64,000 bases of DNA, taken from the NCBI GenBank assembly GCA_001939145.1, contig LSRX01000298.1, positions 602,462 through 666,461 on the forward strand. The letters are read 5' to 3'. Shown here in pieces: positions 46,384 to 56,703 of the stretch. Source of the stretch: Symbiodinium microadriaticum (taxonomy: Eukaryota; Sar; Dinophyceae; Suessiales; Symbiodiniaceae). The notes beneath the pieces are model-generated. The model saw only the letters and a program-made list of their open reading frames with translations. It did not search any database and had not been told where the DNA came from. Every line of letters starts with the position of its first letter. Positions within the stretch are counted from its first letter, which is position 1. A program made the translations under genes and the position numbers.

Positions 46384-47157
46384 TTAGAGAAAGAAATGGA
46401 CGGAGCCGTCGGGTTGTACCGCTGCTAGGCCGGAATCGAAGAGTGGTTCAAGACCTTCCCAACGACTGCGTCGTCCCGTCGAATGGCTCGAAGAGCTGCC
46501 GCCGCTGGGATCGGTCCCATCTTCGGAAGCTCGCCGCCGGGTCGACGATCCGCTGCTGTCATCCTGGTCTGAATGCCAAGCATGCCGTCCGGGAGCTTGT
46601 GGCACAAGCGGCACAGAGGCATCCTTGCGACGGTCCTTCGGTGCCTCTCTTCTCGCCCGGACATCGTCGACGGCCTTCATGTGCCGACCTGCCTGTGCCA
46701 CAAGTTGCATGGTCACGTGCTTCTGAACAGCCTCCACTAGGTCGATACGCCGACCGTTCTCGAAGACTCGAGGCGCATGGGGATTACCCATGTCGCTGAA
46801 GCCACTCCTGGCGATAAAATATGCCAGGTTGAGATTGAGTCCTTGGACGTCTGCTTGACAAACACGAATGTGACGACCAAGGCGGATGTCCATCGGATGG
46901 GCGCGTCCCTGAAAGTACGCATATGCCATCCTAGCTGATTCACTGTCCGTGAAATTCACGAAGGCCAAGGCCACATTCCGTGCCCGTGACTTGTCATGGG
47001 GCACGTAAACGAAATTGTAGCGGCCTGGCCAAACCTGGTTCAAAATCTCCAGAAAGCTGTCGATCATCAACTTGCATGGTAAGCGCCTCAACATGATCGC
47101 AGTTGCCGCCTCATCAAGCTGCTGATCCTCATCGCCCTGATCGAATGACATTTCCAT
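46384..47157 (-). CDS. MEI2-like RNA-binding protein
   Basis: The gene encodes 257 residues from the first ATG (47157) to a stop at 46384, without an intron. Residues 18-100 form an RRM of the MEI2 C-terminal type. The RNP2 strand is AIMLRRLP (20-27), then YNFVYVPHDK (47-56), and the RNP1-like strand is NVALAFVNFTD (61-71). The spacing and the F-Y-x-P core are typical of MEI2 proteins, which bind RNA and, in fission yeast, drive meiosis; plants and dinoflagellates carry several. The rest is a charged, Ser-rich tail (RRSRWEGLEPLF near the end) without a domain. It is shorter than fungal or plant MEI2 proteins and has only the one RRM. Upstream exons cannot be excluded. Confidence 0.8.
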   Translation of the reverse strand: MEMSFDQGDEDQQLDEAATAIMLRRLPCKLMIDSFLEILNQVWPGRYNFVYVPHDKSRARNVALAFVNFTDSESARMAYAYFQGRAHPMDIRLGRHIRVCQADVQGLNLNLAYFIARSGFSDMGNPHAPRVFENGRRIDLVEAVQKHVTMQLVAQAGRHMKAVDDVRARREAPKDRRKDASVPLVPQAPGRHAWHSDQDDSSGSSTRRRASEDGTDPSGGSSSSHSTGRRSRWEGLEPLFDSGLAAVQPDGSVHFFL

Positions 47158-47739
47158 CCAAGCGCTCAAGGGAGGCTCTGCTTTCTGAGGTTCGACGCTC
47201 TGCCTGCTGCAAACATGATTCTATTATTATTACTGGTATTACTATTATTCTTATATTATTACTATTATTACTATGCGTTCTGAAGACGTGGCAAGGTGCT
47301 ATTGCAACAATAGAAGTTCTGCCTGCTGAGATGTGTCGTGTCTGTCCATGAGCCTGGACGACTCTTGAGCCGCAGCCATGTTTTGCAGAACCTGGATCCG
47401 ACATCAAACTCTGCGATCTCCAGTCGCTGCAAACACGCACTGCCACCAACACCGTCCTTTGTCAATCGAATCCTCAAGCCCTCACGGATTCAAAGGCCCC
47501 CGGTAGCCAAAAGAGGCTTGGGATGCGTGCCTGCTTGGAGAAAGCACTCTGCTGGCTTGTGAGTGACCTTCATGTCCATCTCCTGTCGGGCCATCGAAAG
47601 GAGCACTGAAATAGTCTTACTGCTCGGGCTTCGGACTTCGCCGCCACCTTCAGATCTTCAATGCTTTGGGGGGGAAGTCCGAAACACATTTGCATCCTGA
47701 AGGCTTTGAATGCGAGATGTGATGTGAGGTTATAATCAG
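47158..47739. other. spacer with an ATT microsatellite
   Basis: ATT/ACT triplets at 47221-47275 lie just upstream of the MEI2-like gene, within 120 bp of its ATG. No promoter motif is recognised. Confidence 0.5.
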
Positions 47740-47993
47740 TTATAGTTGCACTAGGTTGGTAAAATACGTGTTATAAACAGTTCCAGGGCTCTCGGCCTCT
47801 GCGACTCCAAGCTTCGAGTAGCTCGGACTCGCAGAAACGGGGTCTGCAGGCTCCCCTGCTGCCACTTGAAACACAAACCCCCTGCTTCCTCGGAAGAAGC
47901 AGGGCAAAGTCCGCGCCTGCAGAAGCTTCACCTTCTTCTGCGATGGCTTGTACTGAGCGACCTGGGCTTGTGATGGCGACTTGCGAAGCCGTA
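47740..47993 (-). CDS. candidate C-terminal exon, hypothetical
   Basis: After a possible acceptor TAG|G near 47994 the minus frame reads SPSQAQVAQYKPSQKKVKLL, then a Phe/Gly part, and ends YNTYFTNLVQL before TAA. The composition is coding-like. A competing open frame (from 48028) overlaps it. No family is recognised. Confidence 0.33.
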
Positions 47994-48295
47994 CCTACGG
48001 AATTCCGATACCCCAACCGACCTGCCACGGAGTAGGCAGCATCATAACTTTGGGCAGGCGGATGGCATATACTGCCAAGACCAGCAGTTGCGGAGCCCCC
48101 GTCACAACCGTCTCAGCCCAGGCAACCGCACAAATTTGCAAACGCCTCGCCCTGACTAAAGACCGTAGATATGCAGTGAAGCTGCGTAGAAAAGATACGC
48201 CGTGGCGATGATCATCGCCAGTGGCACACTTGGCAGGTCAGACTGAACCTCTGGACCTCTCGACACCTGAAACCCTGAAGTTGTATGCAACGTTG

Positions 48296-48298
<3 letters not shown>
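47994..48298. other. spacer
   Basis: No supported feature. Confidence 0.3.
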
Positions 48299-48361
<63 letters not shown>

Positions 48362-48395
48362 GAAGCACGAGAGACGGGCGGAGACGGGCCCGAAN

Positions 48396-48430
<35 letters not shown>

Positions 48431-48464
48431 GAAGCACGAGAGACGGGCGGAGACGGGCCCGAAT
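48299..48464. repeat. GA microsatellite, duplicated around an N
   Basis: A GA run and the following 36 bases (GACGAAGCACGAGAGACGGG and onward) occur on both sides of the N at 48395. The second copy is probably an unmerged contig overlap, not biology. Confidence 0.85.
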
Positions 48465-49690
48465 GCCTTGTTTCATCTGACTGGACACCCACCCCACCAC
48501 TCCGAAGAAAAGCCTTTGTAGTCTTCTTACAGGCGTGGGTCCTCATAGATCTTTAACCTCTCAGGTCACTTGAATCTCGCATTTCACTTCTATTTCAACT
48601 GTGTTTCACATCCATTGATTATGCAGGGCCCTTGGAGAGGGCTACAGGCAAAAAAACTCAAGTCCGAAATCCTGGCGGCCTTGCCCACACCCAGCGACAC
48701 GCGCGAGTGACTTTAGTGTCTTTTTAGGGGCTAGGGTTAGCTGTGCACTGTTTGGGGGACGTCCGACCTGATCCAGTGGAACCTCAGCGCCATGGCTGCA
48801 ATGGAGAAATCCAAAAAGTTCCGCGAAGCGCCGAATCGAAACCAGAAAGACAACACTCGTAACTAGTTTTCCTCGAACTCGATCTCTGCAACTGCCATCA
48901 GCCGAACAAGCCGAACAAAAACCATGCAACTGCGATCAGTCGTACGACAGAATCATTCCAAGCGACTGCGGTTCAGAGTACAGGCGAACTCCTCACCACA
49001 TCCCCGAAACCCACAAGCATGGACGAAGACTCTCGTGCTAGAATGTAGGCGTTTGAGCGCTGACGACTACGGAAGCATTTCAAGCGTTGGACAAGCAAAC
49101 AAGTGGACAAAAACGGAGCTGCCCATGCGAGTTCGGATCGTGCATGTGTCGAGGGCAGGGAATCGTAACAGGAAGCCTTGGCCGTTTAGACGATTGGATT
49201 ACGAGGCCAAGGGTGCAGTGCAAAAGCTGTGATGGCCAAAGGACTCTTCCGACAAAAAGCCTCACTAAGTCGATCAGCTCTTCTGTCAGGAAGCAATAAT
49301 TATTAAAGGACATCAAATACACCACGCCCCCAAGCTTATGTCGTCAACAGCCTTAGGAATCTAGAGCAAAAGCAACTCAGTTCCCCTCCATCTCTCTCGC
49401 AGCCACCAAGGCAGTCAGAGTAGTCGAGATACTTCGGGGCAGGGTTCGGAGGAGTTTAAGTTTGAAACTTCATAAAAAGCCTGCGACTTTTGCATCAGGA
49501 ACGATTCTAGATTGCGCTGTGCCAGCCCGGGGTTGCCAGGCTCCGGTGTCCGTGGGAGCTCAAAACTCAAACAGCGCCAGTGCAAGCTCCAAAGCCCCTC
49601 TGTCAGGGTCAGGGCTTCATGCTTCAGAGGTAGGGTGAAAGCTGACTCAAAACAATTGAATTAAGGCTTAGAAGCGCTTCGACCATGACG
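48465..49690. other. non-coding spacer
   Basis: Open frames at 48642-48929 (minus) and 48924-49232 (plus) have mixed composition but no domain. I do not call genes. Confidence 0.3.
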
Positions 49691-49691
49691 T

Positions 49692-50160
49692 TGGCGGGTG
49701 TATCTCTGCGCTGGCGGACCTCGCACGGCCCGTGGAAGACGTCCTGCTGCTTCCTCTCAGACTCCAAGCCATGAGCCTTTCCAAAGCCACCTTCCATGAT
49801 TTTCTATTATGATTATTGTTATTATTATTATTACTATTATTACCATTATTACTATTATTACTATTATTACTGTTATTACTATTATTAACATGATTACTAC
49901 TATACCATTATTAAGGTCATCGACANTGGCGGGTGTATCTCTGCGCTGGCGGACCTCGCACGGCCCGTGGAAGACGTCCTGCTGCTTCCTCTCAGACTCC
50001 AAGCCATGAGCCTTTCCAAAGCCACCTTCCATGATTTTTTATTATTTTTACTATTATTACTATTATTACTATTATTACTATTATTACTATTATTACTATT
50101 ATTACTATTATTACTATTATTACTATGATTACTACTATACCATTATTAAGGTCATCGACA
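49692..50160. repeat. 235-bp block with ATT microsatellite, duplicated around an N
   Basis: The block from TGGCGGGTGTATCTCTGCG to AAGGTCATCGACA occurs twice in direct order (49692-49925 and 49927-50160), separated by the single N at 49926. The copies differ mainly in the ATT/ACT run. Two haplotypes or contig ends were most likely joined without merging. Confidence 0.85.
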
Positions 50161-50582
50161 TCTGTGGGGGGAGCCAATAACTTGGTAGAAGCTACGAAGC
50201 CAAATACGTCTACAAATTCCAGAATCCTTACACGACTCGCCTCGACCCGCCTCACATAAAACTTCCCCACATAACAACTTGCCCCTTTGCTTGAGCATTC
50301 CGCACCGGTGGAATCCTTCTGCTGAGTGTTCCTGAAAAACTCTACACAGTTTAGGAACACCTCTGATTCTGAGAGGCCTGCACGCAATACGGACATTCTG
50401 AGTGACACAGCGATTTTGCTGTGCTTTCCGGCAGGCACCACAACTCCAACGCTCCGACCGCCACCAAATGCAGCGACACAACTATAGGCTGACAGGGTGG
50501 CAGGGTGTTGCCTTCTCTGAGTAACGATCCGCATGACCACTTCGGCATTTCCGGTGTTGGGTTCGGGGTCCAGTTGATGCAA
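50161..50582 (-). CDS. candidate exon of about 140 codons, hypothetical
   Basis: The minus frame reads QLDPEPNTGNAEVVMRIVTQ, then SAYSCVAAFGGGRSVGVVVP, and further SESEVFLNCVEFFRNTQQK and VLRAGLSE. The composition is that of a folded protein; the first ATG is at 50534. It loses sense at the ATT microsatellite near 50160, so a donor should lie before it. Family unknown. Confidence 0.35.
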
Positions 50583-51885
50583 CTGAAGCTTGCAAGCAAT
50601 GCAGGCAGAGTAGGAATGCTATAGTAGTCGTAACAACTGAGCGATGGTGCCCAGTTTCTGTGGTCGTGCCAATGTCATGGCCAAGTAGCTGTCAACATAC
50701 CAGTCTAAAACCGTTCTGGAGACGACGGAGCCTATGCTCTTGCTCCGGGTGCCTGCCAGATTTCCGAAACAGACGAGCTTCCACACAAGAAGGCCCGCAA
50801 CAGAGCTAAGATTCGAATCCCCCTAACCCTATCATGCATTGTGGCATGTTGGCAGTACCAAGTGCACGTGCCAACAGCCTCCGTCAACAGAAGCAAGGTC
50901 CCCCCGCGAGCCTGCATTCTAATGGTTGCTGCATGATTCATCTAACTTCCGCTTGGATGGAGCTTTATGCCGAAACGGACATCTGAGCTATGCAACCTCT
51001 GCGGGAATTAGCACTTGCCGGGACCCCACTAAAGCCAGAGAGCGATCTCGCTCCCCAGAGACGGCCTCGCCTCGCTCCCGGACAGCGACACAGCCGCAGG
51101 CGTCTAGACAATCGCGGCTCGTTTTGTTCGCCCTCCCCTCAGGCGCCGGAGCCGGATGCCTGCGGCCTCGGAGCGGATTTCCAGCTTTGGGGGCCCGAGG
51201 ATTCGAGGAAGACCGAAGAATCAAGGGTTGAGTCAAGCATGCACCCTCGGAAAGCAGGTCAGGATTCAGGCTAGGACCGTCATGGCCATCAGTTTCTGCT
51301 GTCCTCGAAGCAGAGATGCGGCCGGGGCCACATTCATTGCTGGGCCCCGGTTCCACGCGAATTCTGGAGATTACACCGTGCAGTGGCGGTTCGCCGAATG
51401 ATCTTCGCCATCGGTAACCAGTCGGACATATGCCGATGCTAAATTAAATCTATGCTTTTGCTTTTTTTACCTTTCCATTATTGCTTCGGTCACTCATCTA
51501 CAATTCCGCCGTTCGATTCTGAAATGCCGTCCAACCTCATGGCGAAAACAAGGGCCTTCCACCGTCTCTAAGTAAGCCTAGACTTCTGCCAAGCGTGTGA
51601 TATGACCTTGCTCACGATCAAGCACCACAGCTGCAAATACAAATTTATCCAACTAACTTTTCCTGACTAGCCTATCGACTGGCGCAATCCGCAGCCTGTG
51701 CCGGATCACAAGACTAGCCTCGCTCTCTCGCGGGTTCAAGGTCTCCCGTCAGCCGCACGGCACATTCGCGCACAAGCTCTGCTCAGCACGAACACATGCA
51801 AGGCTATAAGATTCATAATCATGAGTCAAAACAAGCCCTGGGGGAACCCACAGGACGGGAAATTTGGAAAAGAAGACTCGGGAAA
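50583..51885. other. non-coding spacer downstream of the ABC gene
   Basis: Frames at 50926-51356 are open on both strands without a domain. The 3' UTR of the ABC gene should lie in the last few hundred bases; no poly(A) signal is recognised, as usual in dinoflagellates. Confidence 0.4.
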
Positions 51886-54800
51886 TCACAAACTGCGGGC
51901 CGCCAGCTTTGCAAAGCTTCCATCCAACTGGATGAGCTCCTGGTAGGTGCCTGATTCCACGACTCGGCCACTGGCCATCACGAAGATCTTGTCCGAGTTC
52001 TGAATCGTGGAGAGGCGGTGAGCCACCGTGATCGTGGTCTTCCCCACCCTGGCCTCCTGCATCGCCTGTTGCACTAGGCGCTCGGACGTAGAGTCCAGGG
52101 CACTCGTCGCCTCATCCAGAAGCATGAACTGCGGCTGACGCAGGAGAGCCCTGGCAATGGCACAGCGCTGTTTCTGGCCACCGGACAACTTCTCTCCTCG
52201 AAGCCCGACTCGGTCGCTCCACTTCACAGATCCCGTGAAGACATAGTCCATGTTCGCCGCTCTAGCTGCATCCTTCACCTGCTCATCTGTGGCCTCAGGA
52301 AAGCCATACCTCACGTTCTCCTCCAAGGTGACATCAAAGAGCACCGGCTCCTGTCCTACCATGCCGATCTGCTTGCGCCAGAATGCCACGTTGAAGTCCC
52401 GCAAGTTCTGGCCGCCGACTTGGATGGAACCCACTTGCGGGTCGTAGAATCGCTGAAGTAGCTGGATCACGGTGGACTTGCCACTGCCGGAGAAGCCTAC
52501 CAGGGCGACTGCCTGACCTTTCTCAATGGTGAAGTTGAGCTTCTGGAGCACTTTCGCGTCGGGCCGGTGGGGGTACCGGAAGTAGACATCCTTGAACTCA
52601 ATGGAGCCGTCTCCGATGCTCTCGATGTGTCCGGTCGGCTCTGTGGCATCGATCTTGGAGACCTGGTCGATGAGGCGGAAGACCTCCATGGCCGCATGGT
52701 GGCCGGAGGCGGAGTCAGGGATGTACTGCACGATGGAACTCACCGACATGACGCCAAAGACGACGCAAAAGAGAGTCCTAAGCACCTGATGGGCATCGAA
52801 GTTCCAGTACTGAATGCAGGCGGCACTCATCCCGAATCCTGCCAGATAGATGACCTGGATCATGCACATGTTCAGGCCCAGGGATACCCCCAGCTTCCAG
52901 GACTTCGTCGTGTTCACCTCGGTGAGGACATCCAAGGACTCCTTGATGATTTCCAAGCTGTGCTCCTCGGCTCCCAGCGCCCTCACGGTTCGAATGGCCG
53001 TCGCTGCTTCGGCCGTCCCCTTCCCCGACTTGCCGTAGGCGTCCTCCCCCTTCTGCTCCACGCGGGCGGCGCAGGAGGCCACGGCCAAGCCCAGCGCCCC
53101 ACAGATGGGCATCAAGGCAAGGAGAATCAAGGCCAGCACCCAGGATCCGGAGAAGCTCAAGCCAATGCTGATGAGGCAGGTGAAGATGGCGCCGGTGGAG
53201 TTGCCAAGCTGGATGCCCAGCATCTGCCCAACACGGTTCATGTGCCTCTCCAAGGACACCAGGATGCTCCCCGTCTGGTTCTCCGGGGCATCAAAGAACT
53301 CCATGTCCATCTTGATGGTGGACGCGAAGGCCATCTTTCGCAGGATCATGCACAAGCACTCCTGCAGGTAGGTGAAGAGGGCATTCTGACACAGCGTGGC
53401 CACGCCCGAGCCGAGACCGACGAGCAGTAGGCACAGGACCGCCTGGTCCAGCTTGGGGTACATGGCATCCAGGCCCTCCGTGACGCTTTCGAAGAGTGAC
53501 ATGATGGCGGCATTGAAGAAGATGGCCTCGAGGGGCGCGCCGGCCGCTTCTGCCACGATGATCACAAAGGCAATTGGCCAGACCCACCAGTAAAGCCTCA
53601 TGAGCCCGAAGAGTCTGCGCCAGACGCGGGGCGTTTCTCGTAGGTCCCCATCCATCATGTCGAAGGCCCCTTCCAAAAAGCTGAGCACTGAGCCGCTGCG
53701 GCGCAGCATCGACATCGATTTCTGCATGCCAAACCGTGTGCCAGCCCGCGGAGCCGGCGCGGGGGTCATCGTCGTCTCCTCCTCGGGCTCCTCAGCGTGG
53801 GCCTGCTGCAACTTGGCCATGCTGTAGTACTCGCCCTGCCTCTCCATGAGCTCTTCATGCGAACCCTGCTCGCAGCAACGGCCGTCCTTGAGCACGTAGA
53901 TCACATCCGAGCCCTTGATGGTGGTGAGCCTATGTGCGATGGAGATGGTGGTGATGCTTCGGCCCATCACAGAGCTCAGGCCGTCCAAGGTCGCCTGCAC
54001 CTTGCATTCGGACTCGTTGTCCAAGGCAGAGGTGGCCTCGTCCAGCAACAGGATCTGTGGATTCTTGGCCAGAGCGCGAGCAATCGCAACACGCTGGCGC
54101 TGGCCTCCCGACAGCATCCCACCTCCAGATCCGACGAAACTGTCGAAGCCCTCCGGCAGCTTGATCAGGGTGTCATAGATCTGCGCAGCCTTGGCTGCCT
54201 CGTAAACTTGCTCATCGCTGATGGACTGGTCCCCAGCCTTCAGGTTCGACATGACGCTGGTGGCGAAGAGCACCGGCTCCTGCCCAACGTACCCGATCAG
54301 CTTGCGCCAAGCCTTCACGGGCACCTGGCTCAGGTTCCTCCCATTCACCAGAACCTCGCCAGCACATGGATCGTAGAAGCGCTCCAGCAGCTGGATCGTG
54401 GTGCTCTTCCCACATCCACTCTCGCCGGCGAAGGCGATCTTTTGGCCATTTAGCACCCGGAAGTTGAAGTTGCTCAGGACCAACTTGTCCGGTCTAGTCG
54501 GGTATTTGAAGCTCACATTCCGAAACTCCAGAGTCACCACGCTGCTCAGATCTTCGGGGAGCGGCTGCTGGGTGTAGAGCGGCTGCTCGATGCTGCGTGC
54601 ATCTGCTGTCATCACCTCCTTCATCGCCTTGGCCGAGACGTAGGCTTTGGCCATCATCGGCGCGAAACCGCTGAAAGAGCTGAGCCCTGACACGCCCACC
54701 ATCATGGCGATCATCACGGTGACGATATCGCTGGGATCGAAGCCGGCATCCTTGTCCGAGAGGAGCACGTGGCCACCGAACCAAAGCGAGAGGCCATAGA

Positions 54801-55719
54801 GGCAGGAGTAAAAGAAGTTCAGGGCACCCCAGGCGCCGCCGATTTTGACTCCGGAGCGAATTCCACCCAACTTTGCCGAGAGAAGCTCCTTCTCGAAGCG
54901 GGCCGACTCGGTTTTCTCGGCCCCGAAGGCAGCAACGGTGCGGATGGCCATCAGGGACTCCTCTGCCACAGCGGAGGCTCGGGCAAAATCCGCCTGCTGG
55001 AGATAGAACTGCTGCTCGATGGCCTTGCCCATGCGATGCCCCACAAAGACGAGGATGGGAATCGTGGCGCAGACCACCAACGACAGCTGCCAACCGGTGG
55101 CGAAGGCCAGCGACAAGCCCGCCACGAACTGGCCAATGCTCGAGATGAGGTACCCAAGCGCTGTGGACATGAACATGTAGACATTTGCGATGTCGGTCTC
55201 CAGTCGGGCAGCCACGCCCGCCGGTTCGTGCTCGTCAAACCAGCTTACATCCAAGCAGAACAAGACCTCGAGGAAGCCCTTGTGCCAACGAATTGCCTGC
55301 TTCGCCGCGGCCCATGCCAGGCAGGTTTGCCATCCAAACGCGAACACGAACTGCAAGACCGCAAGGACCCCGATCTTGACGAGAGTCGGGGCCATGCTGT
55401 CCAGCATGTGCTCCTTGTCCGTCCCCGCGATCGTGAGCGTTTGGATGCTGTCTGCCGTGAACATAGCTATGGCTGGTGTTGAAACTCCAGCAGCCAGGGC
55501 GAACAAAACCCCGACGCCCAAAACGATCTTCTCACAGTACTTCAAGTTTGTGGTGAGGCTGGCGCTCTCTTGGCGTGCCTTCACGGTGAGGGCTTTCGCA
55601 TCCTCTGCTCCGACCTTGCCCATCTCCACATCCGCCTCGGGCTTGCGTCCCAGCAGGACGGGCAGCACCTGCTCTGTCGATGCTGCATCTTCCATCACCG
55701 GCGCGCTATCGGCAGCCAT
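51886..55719 (-). CDS. ABCB-type (MDR/P-glycoprotein-like) full ABC transporter, retrogene
   Basis: An intronless frame of 1277 residues starts at the first ATG downstream of a spliced-leader relic. Order: membrane domain 1 (about 58-365), NBD1, a linker of about 70 residues, membrane domain 2 (about 705-1000), NBD2. NBD1 has Walker A GESGCGKST (432-440), Q-loop Q480, signature LSGGQ (536-540), Walker B ending D560-E561 and H-loop H596. NBD2 has GFSGSGKST (1075-1083), Q1123, LSGGQ (1178-1182), D1202-E1203 and H1234. Both ATP sites keep all catalytic residues. Length and layout match ABCB exporters, which pump hydrophobic compounds or lipids out across the plasma or an organelle membrane; the substrate cannot be told. 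The absence of introns in 3.8 kb together with the leader relic argues for retroposition of an mRNA. Confidence 0.93.
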   Translation of the reverse strand: MAADSAPVMEDAASTEQVLPVLLGRKPEADVEMGKVGAEDAKALTVKARQESASLTTNLKYCEKIVLGVGVLFALAAGVSTPAIAMFTADSIQTLTIAGTDKEHMLDSMAPTLVKIGVLAVLQFVFAFGWQTCLAWAAAKQAIRWHKGFLEVLFCLDVSWFDEHEPAGVAARLETDIANVYMFMSTALGYLISSIGQFVAGLSLAFATGWQLSLVVCATIPILVFVGHRMGKAIEQQFYLQQADFARASAVAEESLMAIRTVAAFGAEKTESARFEKELLSAKLGGIRSGVKIGGAWGALNFFYSCLYGLSLWFGGHVLLSDKDAGFDPSDIVTVMIAMMVGVSGLSSFSGFAPMMAKAYVSAKAMKEVMTADARSIEQPLYTQQPLPEDLSSVVTLEFRNVSFKYPTRPDKLVLSNFNFRVLNGQKIAFAGESGCGKSTTIQLLERFYDPCAGEVLVNGRNLSQVPVKAWRKLIGYVGQEPVLFATSVMSNLKAGDQSISDEQVYEAAKAAQIYDTLIKLPEGFDSFVGSGGGMLSGGQRQRVAIARALAKNPQILLLDEATSALDNESECKVQATLDGLSSVMGRSITTISIAHRLTTIKGSDVIYVLKDGRCCEQGSHEELMERQGEYYSMAKLQQAHAEEPEEETTMTPAPAPRAGTRFGMQKSMSMLRRSGSVLSFLEGAFDMMDGDLRETPRVWRRLFGLMRLYWWVWPIAFVIIVAEAAGAPLEAIFFNAAIMSLFESVTEGLDAMYPKLDQAVLCLLLVGLGSGVATLCQNALFTYLQECLCMILRKMAFASTIKMDMEFFDAPENQTGSILVSLERHMNRVGQMLGIQLGNSTGAIFTCLISIGLSFSGSWVLALILLALMPICGALGLAVASCAARVEQKGEDAYGKSGKGTAEAATAIRTVRALGAEEHSLEIIKESLDVLTEVNTTKSWKLGVSLGLNMCMIQVIYLAGFGMSAACIQYWNFDAHQVLRTLFCVVFGVMSVSSIVQYIPDSASGHHAAMEVFRLIDQVSKIDATEPTGHIESIGDGSIEFKDVYFRYPHRPDAKVLQKLNFTIEKGQAVALVGFSGSGKSTVIQLLQRFYDPQVGSIQVGGQNLRDFNVAFWRKQIGMVGQEPVLFDVTLEENVRYGFPEATDEQVKDAARAANMDYVFTGSVKWSDRVGLRGEKLSGGQKQRCAIARALLRQPQFMLLDEATSALDSTSERLVQQAMQEARVGKTTITVAHRLSTIQNSDKIFVMASGRVVESGTYQELIQLDGSFAKLAARSL

Positions 55720-55769
55720 GATGGAGCTGGGAAGTCTTACGATGTCGAGGCTTGCAAGGTTCTGTGGTT

Positions 55770-55791
55770 CTTGAGCCAAACTGGCTGCGGT
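55770..55791 (-). other. relic of the dinoflagellate spliced leader (DinoSL)
   Basis: Read on the minus strand, the 22 nt match the known DinoSL at 20 positions. The two differences are C for T at position 5 and G for T at position 11. The last 11 nt, TTTGGCTCAAG, are intact. The relic lies 50 nt before the ATG of the ABC gene, in the correct orientation and where a 5' UTR end would be. A genomic leader next to a coding region is known in dinoflagellates as the trace of a retroposed trans-spliced mRNA. Confidence 0.88.
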
Positions 55792-55850
55792 TGTGGCCTA
55801 CATGATGGCTCCCCGCCTGGGGCTCTTGCTTCTCGTTATGTCCCAACAAA

Positions 55851-55970
55851 GGCAAAAAGCAAAAACCAGAAAGACCGCCGTCTTGCTCACAGCTGCTGTT
55901 CCCTTCTGCGGCAAAAAGCAAAAAACCAGAAAGACCGCCGTCTTGCTCATAGCTGCTGTTCCCATCTGCG
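55851..55970. repeat. 60-bp tandem duplication upstream of the ABC retrogene
   Basis: Two copies of a block starting GGCAAAAAGCAAAAA and containing GACCGCCGTCTTGCTC lie head to tail, with one indel and two substitutions. They lie 60-180 bp upstream of the leader relic, so they may be in the present promoter. Function unknown. Confidence 0.85.
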
Positions 55971-56703
55971 TAAGGCGCTTGACTCGAAAGACGACCGCAA
56001 GCAAAGCAATTAACCTCTCCGAGCCGTCGGCTGGCTTTCAGGGCTCGATGGCGTGGCCTGCACGACGAACCCTAAACCCCAAGAGTCCGAGACTTTGAGT
56101 CTAGAGCGACTTAGAACTGGTTTGGCTTGGTAGTCGAGGTCCACGGAGCAGGGGACCAGAAACCCATCATAGAGAAGCACCCGGGCCTCATATCTATCGA
56201 ATTTATCATGTAGCTACCCAGGTAGTCGAGTCAATCAACCCCCCAACGATAAGTCAGACAACCGTTCTCAATCTGCCAGTACAGGAACCGCATCAACATC
56301 ATGTTCAGAACCTCAAACACCAACAGGTTAACAGCGGCAGCATGACCCTAGCCAAGCAAAAGCCTTCGTTGTCGTGTCGTCGTCGTTATCGTCGTCGCCG
56401 CTCCTCTCGTCTGCATCGGTTTCGGTTTCGTTGTCCCTTTTGTAGTTTTGGTCGCTGTCGGGGTGTTTGTGCCTGTCGTGGTCGTCATGGTGGTCGTGCC
56501 CTTTTCGGCGGCGCTGCTTGTGGCGGTCGCGGTGGTCGCCGCCGTCTGTCTTTGGTGGTCGTGATGGTCGTGATGGTCCTAATGGTCGTGATGGTCACGG
56601 TGGTCGTGGTGGTCGTGGTGGTCATTCTGAACTTTTTTCTAGAAGGATAAGTGTCTACAGAGTTTGTTCTGACAACAGAACAAACCTAGTACATGACAAT
56701 GCT
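55971..56703. other. spacer with imperfect CGT/GGT triplets
   Basis: The tract at 56370-56625 consists of imperfect CGTCGT and GGTCGTGAT triplets. No gene is supported. Confidence 0.5.

Noticed and set aside
47158..47169. Starting the MEI2-like protein four codons earlier
   Set aside because: That codon is TTG; the first ATG in frame is at 47157.
47370..47385. Second spliced-leader relic (GGCTCAAG on the minus strand)
   Set aside because: Only eight bases match; the preceding TTTT and CCGTAGCC parts are absent.
50800..50830. tRNA-like T-loop string GATTCGAATCC
   Set aside because: No acceptor stem, D arm or anticodon arm can be formed around it.
52567..55482. Plus-strand frames of 237 and 287 codons over the ABC gene
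   Set aside because: Antisense shadows of a conserved transporter with all its motifs on the minus strand.
55720..55779. Extending the ABC transporter N-terminus by 20 residues from a TTG at 55779
   Set aside because: The TTG lies inside the spliced-leader relic, which is 5' UTR; the first ATG is at 55719.
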